From Flaccisagitta enflata (lineage: Eukaryota; Chaetognatha; Sagittoidea; Aphragmophora), in contig OZ231126.1 of assembly GCA_965153355.1 (NCBI GenBank), positions 67,270,001 to 67,334,000 on the forward strand: 64,000 nucleotides of DNA, in the 5' to 3' direction. The notes beneath the pieces are model-generated. The model had not been told where the DNA came from, did not search any database, and saw only the letters and a list, made by a program, of their open reading frames with translations. A program made the translations under genes and the position numbers. Shown here piece by piece: positions 23,685-34,514 of the stretch. Numbering within the stretch: position 1 is the first letter of the stretch; each line of letters begins with the position of its first letter.

Positions 23685-25420
23685 ATATACCGTCCTCTTG
23701 TCTCACATTGGCGGAGTCTTGTAATTCCTGTCATTAAATTTCTTGATGACGGAGGTTTTTTCAATGAGACCAAAACGGCAGCTATTGTAAATCGCGACCA
23801 TGTAAGAAAAGACCTGATATGGTCGGGCTCGGTTTATAGCAACAAAAAGTGTGTTTGGGAACCAACTCAAAAGATGGAGTGGCTTGGCTTCATTTGGGAC
23901 GCGGAGGTAGGCTCCATTGCCGCTGCTCCCCATAGAGTGGAAAAGATAAAAAATGTCTGCGATGAATTGCTTGCCCTAGACAGTTGCCCGGTCAAAAGAC
24001 TTGCAGGGTTTGTGGGGATGATAATCTCCCTGACTACCATTGTAGGCAACTGTAGTCGCATTTCTACAAAACGATCTCAAATTCTCATTGCCAGTGTAAG
24101 CTCTTAGGAAGACACTGTCGCTATTGATATGCAAATAAAGCAAGAAATTCTCTTTTGGAAATCAAATATCGACTCTCTGAACTGCCGATATGTAGCCGAT
24201 AAAGGCCCTCCAAAATTGCTTCATGTCATTGAAGGTGATGCCAGTACTACGGGTTGTGGCAGCATCTTGAACAGAGAATGTAAAGCTGCCAGAATATTCT
24301 CCGCTCCTGAAAGGGAAACGCATAGCACATTCCGAGAGCTTGCCAACATCCACTTCTCTCTTCACGCCTTCCTGCCGCCAAAATTGTAGATACTGGGTCC
24401 ATGAAGCCAGAGCTCCAATGGTTTGCCTCTGAAATATTTCACCTTTGCTTCCAAAACAACATCTCCCTGAAGGTTGACTGGATTCCAAGAGAGCAAAATA
24501 AATTGGCCGATGAGATCTCCAGAGAGGCAGATATTATTGACATTGAAGACTGGGGCATAACTACCGACTTTTTCTCCATTCTGTCAACTTTATACGGCCC
24601 TTTCAGCCTCGATGCCTTTGCCAATTTCTACAACAAAAAATGTGACCGACCACTTCTACAGCCTCTATCATTGTCCTGGCTCTTCTGGCGTTGACGCTCT
24701 CACGTATGACTGGCATAACGAAAATGTCCTGATTGTACCTCCAGTGAATGCCGTAGGAAAAGCTTTGCTTCATCTGAAGCTGTGTAAGGCCAAAGGAGTG
24801 TTAGTGACCCCAAAATGGCCTTCAAGTTACTTTTGGCCACTTCTTATGAACGAATTCTCTCAATTCATTGGCGAAATTCGAGTTTTTAAAGGAAGCAAAG
24901 TTCTATGTCACGGCCTAAACACTAATTCCCTGTTGGGGTCCCCTTTCTTTGCAGGTGACGTCATTTCAGTAAGACTGGATTGCCAAAAGGTGTTTTAATT
25001 AATTACTTTCTTTTCAGGCGATATTACTACAACCCTACTGGTCGGGCTGCAATGAGGATTTGAAACAAAGGATAGTAAAAAGCGTTTGGGATTCTAGAAA
25101 GCCATCAACCTTACAAAAGTATTGTCTGTCAGTAAGAAAATTTTTCAACTACTGCAAAGAAAGAAGTGTCAAAGTTATACTACCTCTCACATCTCTGACA
25201 GTAGCCCAGTATCTGGAACATGTAAAATCTTCCTCCAGCTCCCTTTCAGCTGTTTCCGATGCTCTCATCAGCTTAAAATGGCTTCATTACTTTGTTCCAG
25301 GCATTAACGACTCAAATAATCCTCTGAACGACAATGTTTTGTCTAGAATTGTGGAGAGCTCAAAGAGAACTAATGTCAATGTCAAAAAACGTAAAAGACC
25401 ATTAACAAGTGAAATTGTCA
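23685..25420 (+). pseudogene. DIRS-type retroelement relic: partial RT, RNase H, start of tyrosine recombinase
   Basis: The 5' side is cut off by the array: the first codons read YRPLVSHWRS and lead into the catalytic box FLDDGG, so the RT fingers and earlier motifs are missing. Then comes CVWEPTQKMEWLGFIW, a signature of DIRS-type RTs. RNase H follows (GDASTTGCGS near 24237, THSTFRELANIHFSLHAFLP), then a break at about 24375 that removes the expected central Asp motif, then VDTGSMKPELQWFASEIF, VDWIPREQNKLADEIS and, after another frameshift near 24640, GVDALTYDWHNEN. A short intron (24969-25017) precedes the N-terminal core-binding part of a tyrosine recombinase (SVWDSRKPSTLQKY, then KKRKRPLTSE). 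The stop at 24107, frameshifts, internal deletion and lost catalytic end make it non-functional. Whether it is DIRS or Ngaro-like cannot be settled because the MT region is absent. Confidence 0.85.
24969..25017 (+). other. Apparent 49-nt spliceosomal intron in the DIRS relic
   Basis: Donor TCA|GTAAGA and acceptor TTCTTTTCAG|GCG bracket an in-frame stop and restore one frame from SPFFAGDVIS into AILLQPYWSG and the recombinase region, phase 0 on both sides. Introns are known from DIRS-like elements in general. Confidence 0.5.
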
Positions 25421-25568
25421 TTAAATACCTTTAGACCTCCGTCGATAACTGTAAAATGGGCACAACTCAAATGTGAGATCTCATCATGCCTTAATAAAAG
25501 GGCAAAGGCCAAAATCGGGATCAAAGCATCTCTTAGCTCTAAATTTGTGGGATTTACAGGTAAATTTT
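25421..25568 (-). pseudogene. Inverted piece of the tyrosine recombinase catalytic domain
   Basis: Read on the minus strand it encodes NPTNLELRDALIPILAFALL followed by LRHDEISHLSCAHF, the first catalytic box (Arg in LLRHDEI) of a tyrosine recombinase, and then IDGGLKV. The plus-strand frame stops at the point where this begins. The segment is bounded by ATTGTCA (25414-25420) and its inverse TGACAAT (25569-25575). The distal H-R-Y catalytic region was not found. Confidence 0.75.
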
Positions 25569-25799
25569 TGACAATCTTGTGAATGACAGGCATGGCAGGA
25601 ACAGAATGCGTTTTGAGTGAGTGAGCGTGAAATTCGTGAATGGATGGAAGATTGAATGAGAGGATTGGTTGTGAGTGACGCGCCGCGCTTGGAAATGAAA
25701 ACTTGGGAAAAGAAGAGAAAACAAAATTGAATAGAAACGCGTTTATGAAGTGGAAAACAAAATTCGGATCGGGGTAGCAAAGAAAGAGAATGTTGATAC

Positions 25800-25902
<103 letters not shown>

Positions 25903-25980
25903 GTGAAAAGAAAGAAATAAAGAAAGAGTGAGTATGTGATTGTGAGTATGAGGTCATTACTCATCAGCACAGGATCTGAC

Positions 25981-26167
25981 CTGATGGAGGATTGAGCTTA
26001 TGCAAGGAGACATAATTGCATAACTGTGCTAATTTTTCAGGTGATGACTGATGTAAGATTCGTGCGAAAATATCAATATCATTATCGTAATCAGGATCAT
26101 CATCCGAGAGTAATTTTTTCATCTTGATTTTTAAGTGCCTATTTTCATCCGGCTTTTCAGGAGGATA
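25981..26167 (-). CDS. Candidate internal coding exon, unknown protein
   Basis: Minus-strand frame open for 62 codons between acceptor ATCACAG|TATCC and donor ATCAG|GTCAGA. The translation is compositionally protein-like: YPPEKPDENRHLKIKMKKLL, an acidic DDDPDYDNDIDIF stretch, then LHQSSPEKLAQLCNYVSLHK. No family recognised and no partner exons found. It could belong to a host gene or to a mobile element on the same strand as the inverted recombinase piece. The acceptor has a weak pyrimidine tract. Confidence 0.3.
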
Positions 26168-26389
26168 CTGTGATCTAGCATGGCTCGGAAAGTTTCTTTA
26201 AGGAACTTCTTTGTTAGAGAGGCCCAAAAGTCTGTAGCAAACTCAAAGGCTCAAAGGCTCGAAGATGTGTGATCGGTTCCGGAAGAACCTACTCCCATTA
26301 TCTTGAGATCCGCCAGAGACAGGCAGATGTCTGAATATACTTCAAGGAGTAATGATATAGGAGGGACCAAACTCGGCGGACGGTAGTCC

Positions 26390-26522
26390 CAACGCCACGC
26401 CACGCCACGCCACGCAACGTTACGCCACGCCAAGCCACGCCACGCCACGCCACACCACACCACGCCACGCCACGCCACGCCAAGCCACGCCACGCCACGC
26501 CGCGCCACGCCACGCCACGCCA
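26390..26522 (+). repeat. (CCACG)n pentanucleotide microsatellite
   Basis: About 130 bp of CCACG units with scattered substitutions, followed by two copies of CAGGCGCAGAGTTGAGC. Confidence 0.95.
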
Positions 26523-26539
26523 GGCGCAGAGTTGAGCCA

Positions 26540-26655
26540 GGCGCAGAGTTGAGCCTTCGTCTCCTGGGCGGGAAATTACACGACGGGCTGTGGGAGCGAA
26601 CCCACGATCTCCCGAACTGATAGCTAGCTCGCTACTATGAAACCGTCCCATTTCC
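26540..26655 (-). repeat. Possible tRNA-derived SINE remnant
   Basis: On the minus strand TAGCGAGCTAGC resembles an A box and GGTTCGCTCCC a B box (one mismatch to GGTTCGANNCC), spaced as in tRNA-derived SINE heads, with GGGAGATCGTGGGTTCG between. No clear tail or target duplication; a broken tRNA pseudogene is the alternative. Confidence 0.4.
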
Positions 26656-26868
26656 CCCCCCCCCCTCTTAGAGGCGACTCTCATCTTTCTTCTATGTCGT
26701 CGTCGCGACGCCGCGGAAGTGAAAAAAAAAAAAGGTGACACGAAAAAAAAAAGACGACAGGAAACATTTGGACTCATACAGCTTTCAGTCAGGAAATATG
26801 AATATCGAGAAGAAAAAAAAGGCCGGATGGGGAAAGTGTAAAATTATATCAGAGAAAAAAAACCACTA

Positions 26869-27299
26869 CACTTTTTTTTATTATAAGAGACCAGTTTATA
26901 AGAGACATGAGCCTGAGATTTGCCAAAATTTTAAGAACAAAATAAGAAACAGCCTAGGCTGAGATTTAGTCTCGGCCATTTTCAAAAGAACTTTTTTTTT
27001 CAGTTTCTTATTCAAAACATGAATGATATTCAAATTTTTCAGAAATATAAGTTTTTTATCATTAAAAATGACTTCTTTTTCTAATTTGCCTATGAAATCA
27101 GGCCTTTAAAAAAAAACCATAATGATTATCAAGTTTAAGATACAACTGTTAAAAATAAGGTATTTTTATAAGATTTATATCTTTGAAAACATCGAAGAAA
27201 TTAAGAACACTTTAAGAGAATTTCAGGCTGAAAATGGCTGAAAAATTAAGAACACCCAGGCTGATTTCAAAAAAGTTATCTCTTATAAAAAAAAAAGTG
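26869..27299. mobile_element. TA-target short element (431 bp)
   Basis: Inverted ends CACTTTTTTTTATTATAAGA and its partner ending TTATAAAAAAAAAAGTG are flanked by TA at 26867-26868 and 27300-27301. The interior repeats TTTTAAGAACA and CAGGCTGA words in both orientations. No transposase. Confidence 0.7.
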
Positions 27300-27526
27300 T
27301 ACCAGGTTCTGCGGGAAAATGGAACATTGAAAGACAAAACCATCTCGGCAACTGTGAACAGTCGCGTGTCATATGGTGACATAAGTACTCATTATCTAAA
27401 ATCCAAATCCAAATATGATTCACTACGCACGTGCACACCTTTTTTCACGTGGGCATATGGCAGGGATTATCAAGCATAAATCAGTTTCAGATCTAGTCGA
27501 AGCTGACATATTGACGGATATAGCGG

Positions 27527-27757
27527 AACAAGTGTCGCGGGGTTACAATATCGTTGCGGACGGGTGGGCAGGGGCAGCCAACCCCCATCCACACCCAAAG
27601 CCCCATCAAACCCCCTTCCAACACAGACACATACACAAAAAGCTTCTAAAACGCTCGTTTTCTCACTTTTCGACTCGTGCTCACGGACGGACCGACGGAC
27701 CGACGGACCGACGGACGGACACAGCCTCTGATTGAGTTGCGTGTCCGCAACTATAAA
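27527..27757 (+). repeat. Family H repeat, T subtype
   Basis: Starts AACAAGTGTCGCGGGG, has the internal motif GTTGCGGACGGGTGGGCAGG, a (GACC/GACG)n run and the 3' hairpin AGTTGCG..CGCAACT then ATAAA. Confidence 0.85.
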
Positions 27758-27859
27758 CAAGCCGAGACGATTGGGCAGGAGCAGTGAATCAGTACTACAG
27801 AACAACCGTATTTCACACTGACATACCTTACAATGACATAGCTAACAAAAAGATAAAGA

Positions 27860-27957
27860 ACAACGGTATTACAAAAATGTTACGGACGCAGTGACCAATG
27901 GACGGACGGACCGACCGACAAAGCAATGTGTCGAGTTGCGTGTCCGCGACTAAAAAA
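27860..27957 (+). repeat. Family H repeat, short degraded copy
   Basis: Internal GTTACGGACG, a GACC run, and a hybrid 3' hairpin with arms AGTTGCG and CGCGACT (one G-T pair). Confidence 0.65.
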
Positions 27958-28108
27958 CTTGGAACGTGGACGGACATGCTACCATATAGAATCGCACACG
28001 ACAAGAAAATGGAAAAAATGTATTACAAATGAATACGGATAAAAAATTGCTGAGTATAGAAAAACCGTGATTCTAGATTATTCAAAAACGCGAAAGAGGA
28101 TTAATAGA

Positions 28109-28317
28109 AACAAGGCCGGATACACGGCTACCGAAGTCAAGTGCGGGTGGGCAGGGGCCATATTTGAGGTCACCAGACCATTTGGGCAGCAGCTGTGGGG
28201 TCAAAGGAATTAAATCATAAAAGAAGTAAAGTGTGACCAACTGACCGACCAACCGATCAACCAACCGACCGACCGACGGACAAAGCGGGTTGTAGAGTCG
28301 CGTGCAGGCGACTAAAA
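28109..28317 (+). repeat. Family H repeat, C subtype, full length
   Basis: ACAAGGCCGGATACACGGC start, GCGGGTGGGCAGGGGCC box, AAGTGTGACCAAC, GACC run, GCGGGTTGTAG and the 3' hairpin AGTCGCG..GCGACT. Confidence 0.9.
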
Positions 28318-28544
28318 AGGTAAAAGAAAAAGAGAAACGATGAAAAGTAGAAATGAAGAAAAAGAAAAGAAAAAAAATGAAAGAAAAAAAAAGAAAAAGA
28401 GAATAAGAGAATGAGAGAAAAGAAGAAAAAGAGTAATATATTTCGAGGAAGAAAGCGAGTAAAAGGGAAGTGACCTTGGACGGAAATACAACCACTGAAG
28501 GTTAGGACAGAGTTGATGGGATATGTCAAGAAAGGAGATCTTGG
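28318..28544. other. Purine-rich spacer
   Basis: AAAG/GAAA-rich low-complexity sequence. No gene recognised. Confidence 0.5.
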
Positions 28545-28840
28545 ATTTGGGTATCTTGGATAAGGGGGTCCAGAACAAAGAGATGCAGGATAAGATTATC
28601 AAAGAGAAGAAAATCCAGGATAAGAGGTTCCAGGGTAAGGGTATCTAGAACAAAAAGATGCAGGATAATATGATCTAGAAATAAGGAATCTAGGGTAAGG
28701 GGATCCATGATAAGGGGATCAAGAACAAGGAGATGCAGGATAAGATGATCTAGAAATAGGAGATCCGAGGTGAGGGGATTAAGGGTTACGGGATCCAGGG
28801 TAACGGGATTCAGGGTAACGGGATCAGAGGATACAGTATT
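28545..28840 (+). repeat. 15-bp minisatellite with about 75-bp higher-order period
   Basis: Units of the form GATCCAGGGTAAGGG. AGAACAAAGAGATGCAGGAT-type markers recur at about 28568, 28644 and 28717, a spacing of five units. Confidence 0.8.
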
Positions 28841-28863
28841 TGAGATTCCAAAAGTAGGAGATT

Positions 28864-28976
<113 letters not shown>

Positions 28977-29078
28977 TATCCATATTTCAAGATTCCAAAA
29001 TTAAAAGATCGGAGAGGGAGGGAGAGAGACATCCAGGATCTAGGGGGCATTTGGAAATCTAGAGTCTCTAGACAACTA

Positions 29079-30044
29079 CAGGGCGCACCTACTCAGTAGT
29101 AACATAAAGAATCGATAGATCTCAGCTTAAAAAGAAGATAATCTTATCCTGAAAAAAGTTCCAAAGAGCTCTTAAAAAACGATTTTCGCTTATGCTAAAA
29201 ATTATTTAGACCCAAAAGAATTTTACACATTCACAACCTAAAATGATGAGGCCATTTCACATTATGCAAATTTGGCTGTTATTGCTCATAGACTTTTTAG
29301 TCACGCGCTACGCGACTCTACACCCCGCTTTGTTTGTCAGTTGGTCGGTCGGTCCGTCACATTTTTTCTTTTTTTCATGATGTTTATATATATTTATTCT
29401 TTGACCTCACAGCTCCTGCCCAAATGGTCTAGTGACCTCTAATACGGCCCCTGCCCACCCGCACGCGACTGGGGTAGCCGTGTATCCGGCCTTGTTCTTT
29501 AAGAGGCTCTCAAATGGATTGGGCTAGAGACCTGAGATTGGTCCCAAATTGAAGAACTTTTGCAGTAGTTTTTGGCCCCGATAAAACATCTTAAAAATAT
29601 TGTAGTTTTTGTTTGTTTTTTCTTCAAAACCACACTCGAAAACACACTTCAAAACAACTCGATTTTCATAGGCATGAATTTGACAAATGTTATAGTATCT
29701 TATCTAAAAAATGAAAATTTTTCCTATGAAATCTCTTTCACTATATAGGCAATCTTTAATTAGAGTCCAACTCAACATATTTTGTTTGATGATTATGTAC
29801 AGATAAAATCTAAACAAAGAGTGACTGTTGTAAGAGATCGATAAAAAATGGCAAAATAATAGCAAAAAGGCATATACTTCCCAGCCTTTTTTCCGTAATT
29901 GTTAATACCTTCCCATCATTTTTCTCGTATTGAGCAAAAATTGTTTTTCATAAGCTCTTTCGAACTATTTTCAGAATTAGATTATATTCTATAGAAGCGG
30001 AGATACATCGATTCTTTATGTTACAACTGAGTTGGTACATCCTG
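29079..30044. mobile_element. TA-target foldback element hosting a family H copy
   Basis: Ends CAGGGCGCACCTACTCAG and (inverse) CAGGATGTACCAACTCAG are flanked by TA at 29077-29078 and 30045-30046. Inverted arms extend at least 110 bp, through GTAACATAAAGAATCGAT. A family H repeat sits in the left half. No transposase frame. Confidence 0.8.
29294..29496 (-). repeat. Family H repeat, C subtype, inside a foldback element
   Basis: Minus-strand copy with 3' hairpin (arms AGTCGCG and CGTGACT, one change), GGTC run, and GCACGCGACTGGGGTAGCC then GTGTATCCGGCCTTGTT. Flanking CTTT on both sides may be a 4-bp target duplication. Confidence 0.85.
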
Positions 30045-30291
30045 TAGGATTTGCGAGATAAGTTGGTCTGGAAATAGGAAGATGGAAATACGGTTTGTAG
30101 GATTGGAAGTGGAGGTTGGACGTTCGATGGCCGGTGAAGTGAATGATGTAGAGATGGCGCTGTTCATGGCATGGCATGGGTTAATGGTACAGATAAGATA
30201 GTGAGGGACAGGGAGCATTGGGTTAATGCTAAGCAATGGACGACCATTCGTGAAAGGGTTAACGGTGTGATACGAATACCAATTAGGCTGT

Positions 30292-30475
30292 GTTTCTAGT
30301 GACAACAACAATCTCGATGATTTCCATGAATCGCGTTTACAGCGTGAACACATATTCATAAATTCCACCTGACCCATAAGTTGATGAGTAAAATGAGTGA
30401 GCTAGTCCATGAACAGAGTAAGCAGAATGAGCAGTGTGAACGGACGGACATAACAAGCGACTGAGTGACCGATTA
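30292..30475 (+). repeat. Family S repeat, diverged
   Basis: Starts TGTGTTTCTAGTGAC and follows the family through GCGTGAACACATATTCA into a GAGTGA core. The right terminus is absent. Confidence 0.75.
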
Positions 30476-30544
30476 AAAATTCGGTTGTCTGATTATTGAA
30501 CCAGGCATTTAGTGAGCGATTCATGGGAGATTGGAACCTAGGAT

Positions 30545-31292
30545 CTTTCATCGCGTGCGGTTGGTTGGACGGTCGCGGTTTGTTTTGTTGGCATTTTTGG
30601 GTGCTTTTTGCATTAATGCTCCAGCCAAAATACTTCAGTTAGTCTTTTTTACCACTGCCTAGGCCCGGCCAGCGAAATGGCGGGCCCCGCTAGTAGACCC
30701 CTTGGCCAACCCCCCTCCATATCTTCTTTGTTTTTTACATTCTTAGTTTTGAATTATCAATTTACTGCCTTGAAATTTGCTTAAGTGCTTTAATTTCTTC
30801 TTTCACGACTTAAAATCTGATATTTGTATTTTTTACATAAGAAAGAAAAAAAAACAAACAAACTAGGTGCCAGGTGCTAGTCTTGGAAGAAATAAAACTG
30901 ATCATTTATGACTATCTACACTAACTAAACCTTTTTTTGTTATCACTATCAACTCTCTTCTTACTTTTTTTTCATCTGTCTTCATCTTTTTTTTTGTTTT
31001 TTTTTTCTGTTTTATCTTTTTTCTTTTATTTCTTAGTCTTATTTTTCTTTTTTTCCTCTTTTTTCTTTTTTTTTCTTTTTGTTTATGCTTTTCTTTTTTC
31101 TTTTTTTTACTTTCTCTTTTTTTTCCTCTCTTTTCTTTTTTTTTCTCTTTTCTTTTTATCTGATTCAAAGGGCTCTGCCGGGCCCCCTTAGGTCCCGGGC
31201 CCCCATCTTAGATGACATTGGCCCCCCCTCTGGCCGGGCCTGCCACTGCCCCTTCCCACCTGAACGCGACATCGGTAGTCGTTTATCCGGCC
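30545..31292 (-). repeat. Family H repeat split by a hAT-type element
   Basis: The left part (CGCGTGCGGTTGGTTGGAC) and right part (CCTTCCCACCTGAACGCGAC, ending TATCCGGCC) rejoin across the insertion to give the family arrangement also seen at 53838. The 3' hairpin is decayed. Confidence 0.7.
30660..31242. mobile_element. Non-autonomous hAT-type element (583 bp)
   Basis: Ends TAGGCCCGGCCAG and (inverse) CAGGCCCGGCCAG, with exact 8-bp duplications CCACTGCC at 30652-30659 and 31243-31250. The interior is T-rich on the plus strand (30930-31160) and has no coding frame. Confidence 0.8.
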
Positions 31293-31374
31293 TTTTTTGA
31301 GAGAGGTGTTGAGCATCCATGAGGTTACGTCCATGAGAGAGCGTGGGAAGGGGTTTTCCTCCCCCATCAAGATA

Positions 31375-32640
31375 TAGAACATTAAAACAATGATGGTGAT
31401 GGAGAAGGAAAATAGACAGCGATGGAGAAGAAAAACACATAGAACATTAAAACAATATTGGCGATGGAGGAGGAAAAGAAGCAGCGATGGAGAAGGAAAA
31501 GACGTAGAACATTAAAACAATGATGGCGATGGAGAAGGAGAAGAGACAGCGATGGAGAAGGAAAAGACATAGAACATTATAACAATGATGGCGATGGAGA
31601 AGGAGAATAGACAGTGATGGAGAAGGAAAAGACATAGAACATTATAACAATGATGGCGATGGAGAAGGAGAATAGACAGCGATGGAGAAGGAAAAGATAT
31701 AGAACATTAAAACAATGATGGCGATGGAAGAAAATAGACAGCGTGGAGAAAGGAAATAACGTGAACATTAAAAAACCAATGATAATTTGGAGGAAGAATG
31801 GCAACGATGGAGAGGTAAAAGACGTAGAACATTAAAACAATGATGGCGATGGAGGAGGAAAATAGACAGTGATGGAGAAGGAAAAGACATAGAACATCAA
31901 AACAATGATGGCGATGGAGAAGGAGAATAGACAATAATGGAGAAGGAAAAGACATAGAACATTATAACAATGATGGCGATGGAGAAGGAGAATAGACAGC
32001 GATGGAGAAGGAAAAGACATAGAACATTATAACAATGATGGCGATGGAGAAGGAGAATAGACAGTGATGGAGAAGGAAAAGACATAGAACACTCGTTTCA
32101 CGTGAATTATGCACCTTGGAGAAGAGAATAGACAGTGATGGAAAAAAGACATAGAACATTATAACAATGATGGCGATAGAGAAGGAGAATAGACAGTGAT
32201 GGAGAAGGAAAAGACATAGAACATTATAACAATGATGGCGATGGAGAAGGAGAATAGACACAGCGATGAAGAAGGAAAAGACATAGGGTGACCTCGACAA
32301 TGATGAGTAGAGAAGGGAAGAATAGACAGTGATGGAGAAGGAAAAGACATAGAACATTAAAACAATGATGGCGATGGAGAAGGAGAATAGACAGCGATGG
32401 AGAAGGAAAAGACATAGAACATTAAAACAATGATGGCGATGGAGAAGGAGAATAGACAGTGATGGAGAAGGAAAAGACATAGAACATTATAACAATGATG
32501 GCGATGGAGAGGAAGAATGAACAGTGATGGAGGGAAAAGACATAGAACATTAAAAACAATGATGGCGTGGAAGGAATTGGGCAGCGATGGAGAAAGGAAA
32601 AACGCATAGATCCTCGTTTCGCGTGAATTATGCACCTTCA
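31375..32640 (+). repeat. 65-bp minisatellite, about 19 copies, with a duplicated flank
   Basis: Unit: ATAGAACATTATAACAATGA then TGGCGATGGAGAAGGAGAAT and AGACAGCGATGGAGAAGGAAA plus AGAC. The unique word CGTGAATTATGCACCTT occurs inside the array (about 32100) and again at its right edge (about 32620), so a block of array plus flank was duplicated. Sixty-five is not a multiple of 3, so the frames cannot be a conserved peptide repeat. Confidence 0.95.
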
Positions 32641-33187
<547 letters not shown>

Positions 33188-33624
33188 AGATACTCATTGC
33201 GCTCCAAGGCCCTCTCGCGCGTGATGACGTGGCGTCGCGTGTGCGTTCGCGCGCAGGTCCGTGACAAGAAAAAATACGCGCCTCTCACTGAAAATGGGCG
33301 TGCAATATCACGAGTTGCGCACGTAAGCGCGAATCGCGCACATTATTGCAAAATGAATGTACTATGAGAAATGGTGTGCGCTATGAGACATTGCCATCCC
33401 CATCACAAAATTGCATGCAATATCTCAAGTGCATCTGTTAATCATGCAACCAAGAACGGCAAAACATTGGAACACTTCTTAGATAAAAGTAAAGACGTGT
33501 TTGTCATCACGGGAGTTACGAGAGAGTGAAGTTGAAAGAAAGAACCAGTCGCCCAAGGGCAATATGTGGTCACTGGTCAGCGATATCCGTTGTCCTACTT
33601 TGTGTCTATGTGAATGTAGGTGAT
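33188..33624. other. Unassigned spacer
   Basis: CpG-containing sequence near 33200-33350. No gene structure or repeat family recognised. Confidence 0.35.
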
Positions 33625-34260
33625 GGTTAGCAGGGCAGCGGTCCCAAAGGGGATGATGTCCTTTAGAACACAGGGGGACTTCTGCTCGATTGGGTTAAAG
33701 AGCACCATCTCATCATTGAATAACGTGGAAAATTGACAAGAAATGAATATTTCAATAGTTTCCATTGAATAACATGGGAAATTTACAAAAAAATGAAGAA
33801 ATGGCGAGGAGCAGGGAGGACAGGCAGGACAAACCGCACAAATCCAGAATCTATGTTCTGGACATCTCCCCAGAACCTCTTAACAGCAGACAGAAAATAG
33901 CAGCCAAAAGGCAGTAAGTGTCAGGTACCCGTGCCCTGCTTGAGTGGTGTGTGATTTAAGCTGAGGGGGAGCAGGGCAGAGGCCCCGAAGGGGACGAAGT
34001 CCTGTAGAACACAGGGGGAATCTGTCTGTTTGTCAGTCTGTCCATTCATCCGTCCGTTTGTCCCCCCATTTTGCCAAATAGCCCAAATGCAAGCAAAATG
34101 GCCAAAATCCAAGCAAAATGGCCAAAATCCAAGCCAAATGGCCTCCAATACCTAGATTCTGACCAGATTTGGGCCATTTTGATTGGATTTTGGCCATAAT
34201 GCTTGGATCTGGGCCATTTTGGCCATATTGCTTGCATTTGGGCTATTTGGCAAAATTTAG
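33625..34260 (-). repeat. Family G foldback(s) with palindromic core
   Basis: Two arm copies (about 33634 and 33970, GGCCCCGAAGGGGACGAAG, CCTGTAGAACACAGG) and the GTACCCGTGCCCTGCTTGAG tail at about 33926. The interior consists of AAGCAAAATGGCCAAAATCC units that fold back on themselves at 34068-34259. Confidence 0.75.
34068..34259. repeat. Near-perfect inverted repeat inside family G
   Basis: TTTTGCCAAATAGCCCAAAT and TGCAAGCAAAATGGCC on the left are repeated in inverse at the right end (GGCTATTTGGCAAAATTT). Confidence 0.85.
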
Positions 34261-34514
34261 GTCACACAACGCAATCCTCCCTATTACTTCTGTACTGGTA
34301 ACTGGTCAGGGATCTCTGAGGAAAGGGTCCGGGATCTTCTTGATAGTTATCAATTGATCCCAGTCAGTTTATTTATCCTTTTGGATCTTTTGAGATCTTT
34401 TCGGGTCCGGATCCGAAGCTCCTTTTTGTGCATCAAAGTAAGTTCAATTTTCTTCAGAAAAATCTGATTCAATGCATGACATTCAGTGTATAACAGAGAT
34501 GCTATGTGTGTGTA

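Noticed and set aside
26251-26777. Repetitive Trp/Arg/Gly protein
   Set aside because: Translation of the (CCACG)n tract.
27527-27757. Calling family H a Helitron outright
   Set aside because: The 3' hairpin followed by CTAA-like bases is suggestive, but the hairpin abuts the end instead of lying about 10 nt inside, the 5' TC is absent, and possible short target duplications argue against it.
31962-32480. Periodic frame (LLHRHHCFNVLCLF type)
   Set aside because: Translation of the 65-bp minisatellite; the period is not divisible by 3, so frames rotate.
31375-32640. CRISPR-like array
   Set aside because: Eukaryotic context; whole 65-bp units are repeated with no distinct spacers.
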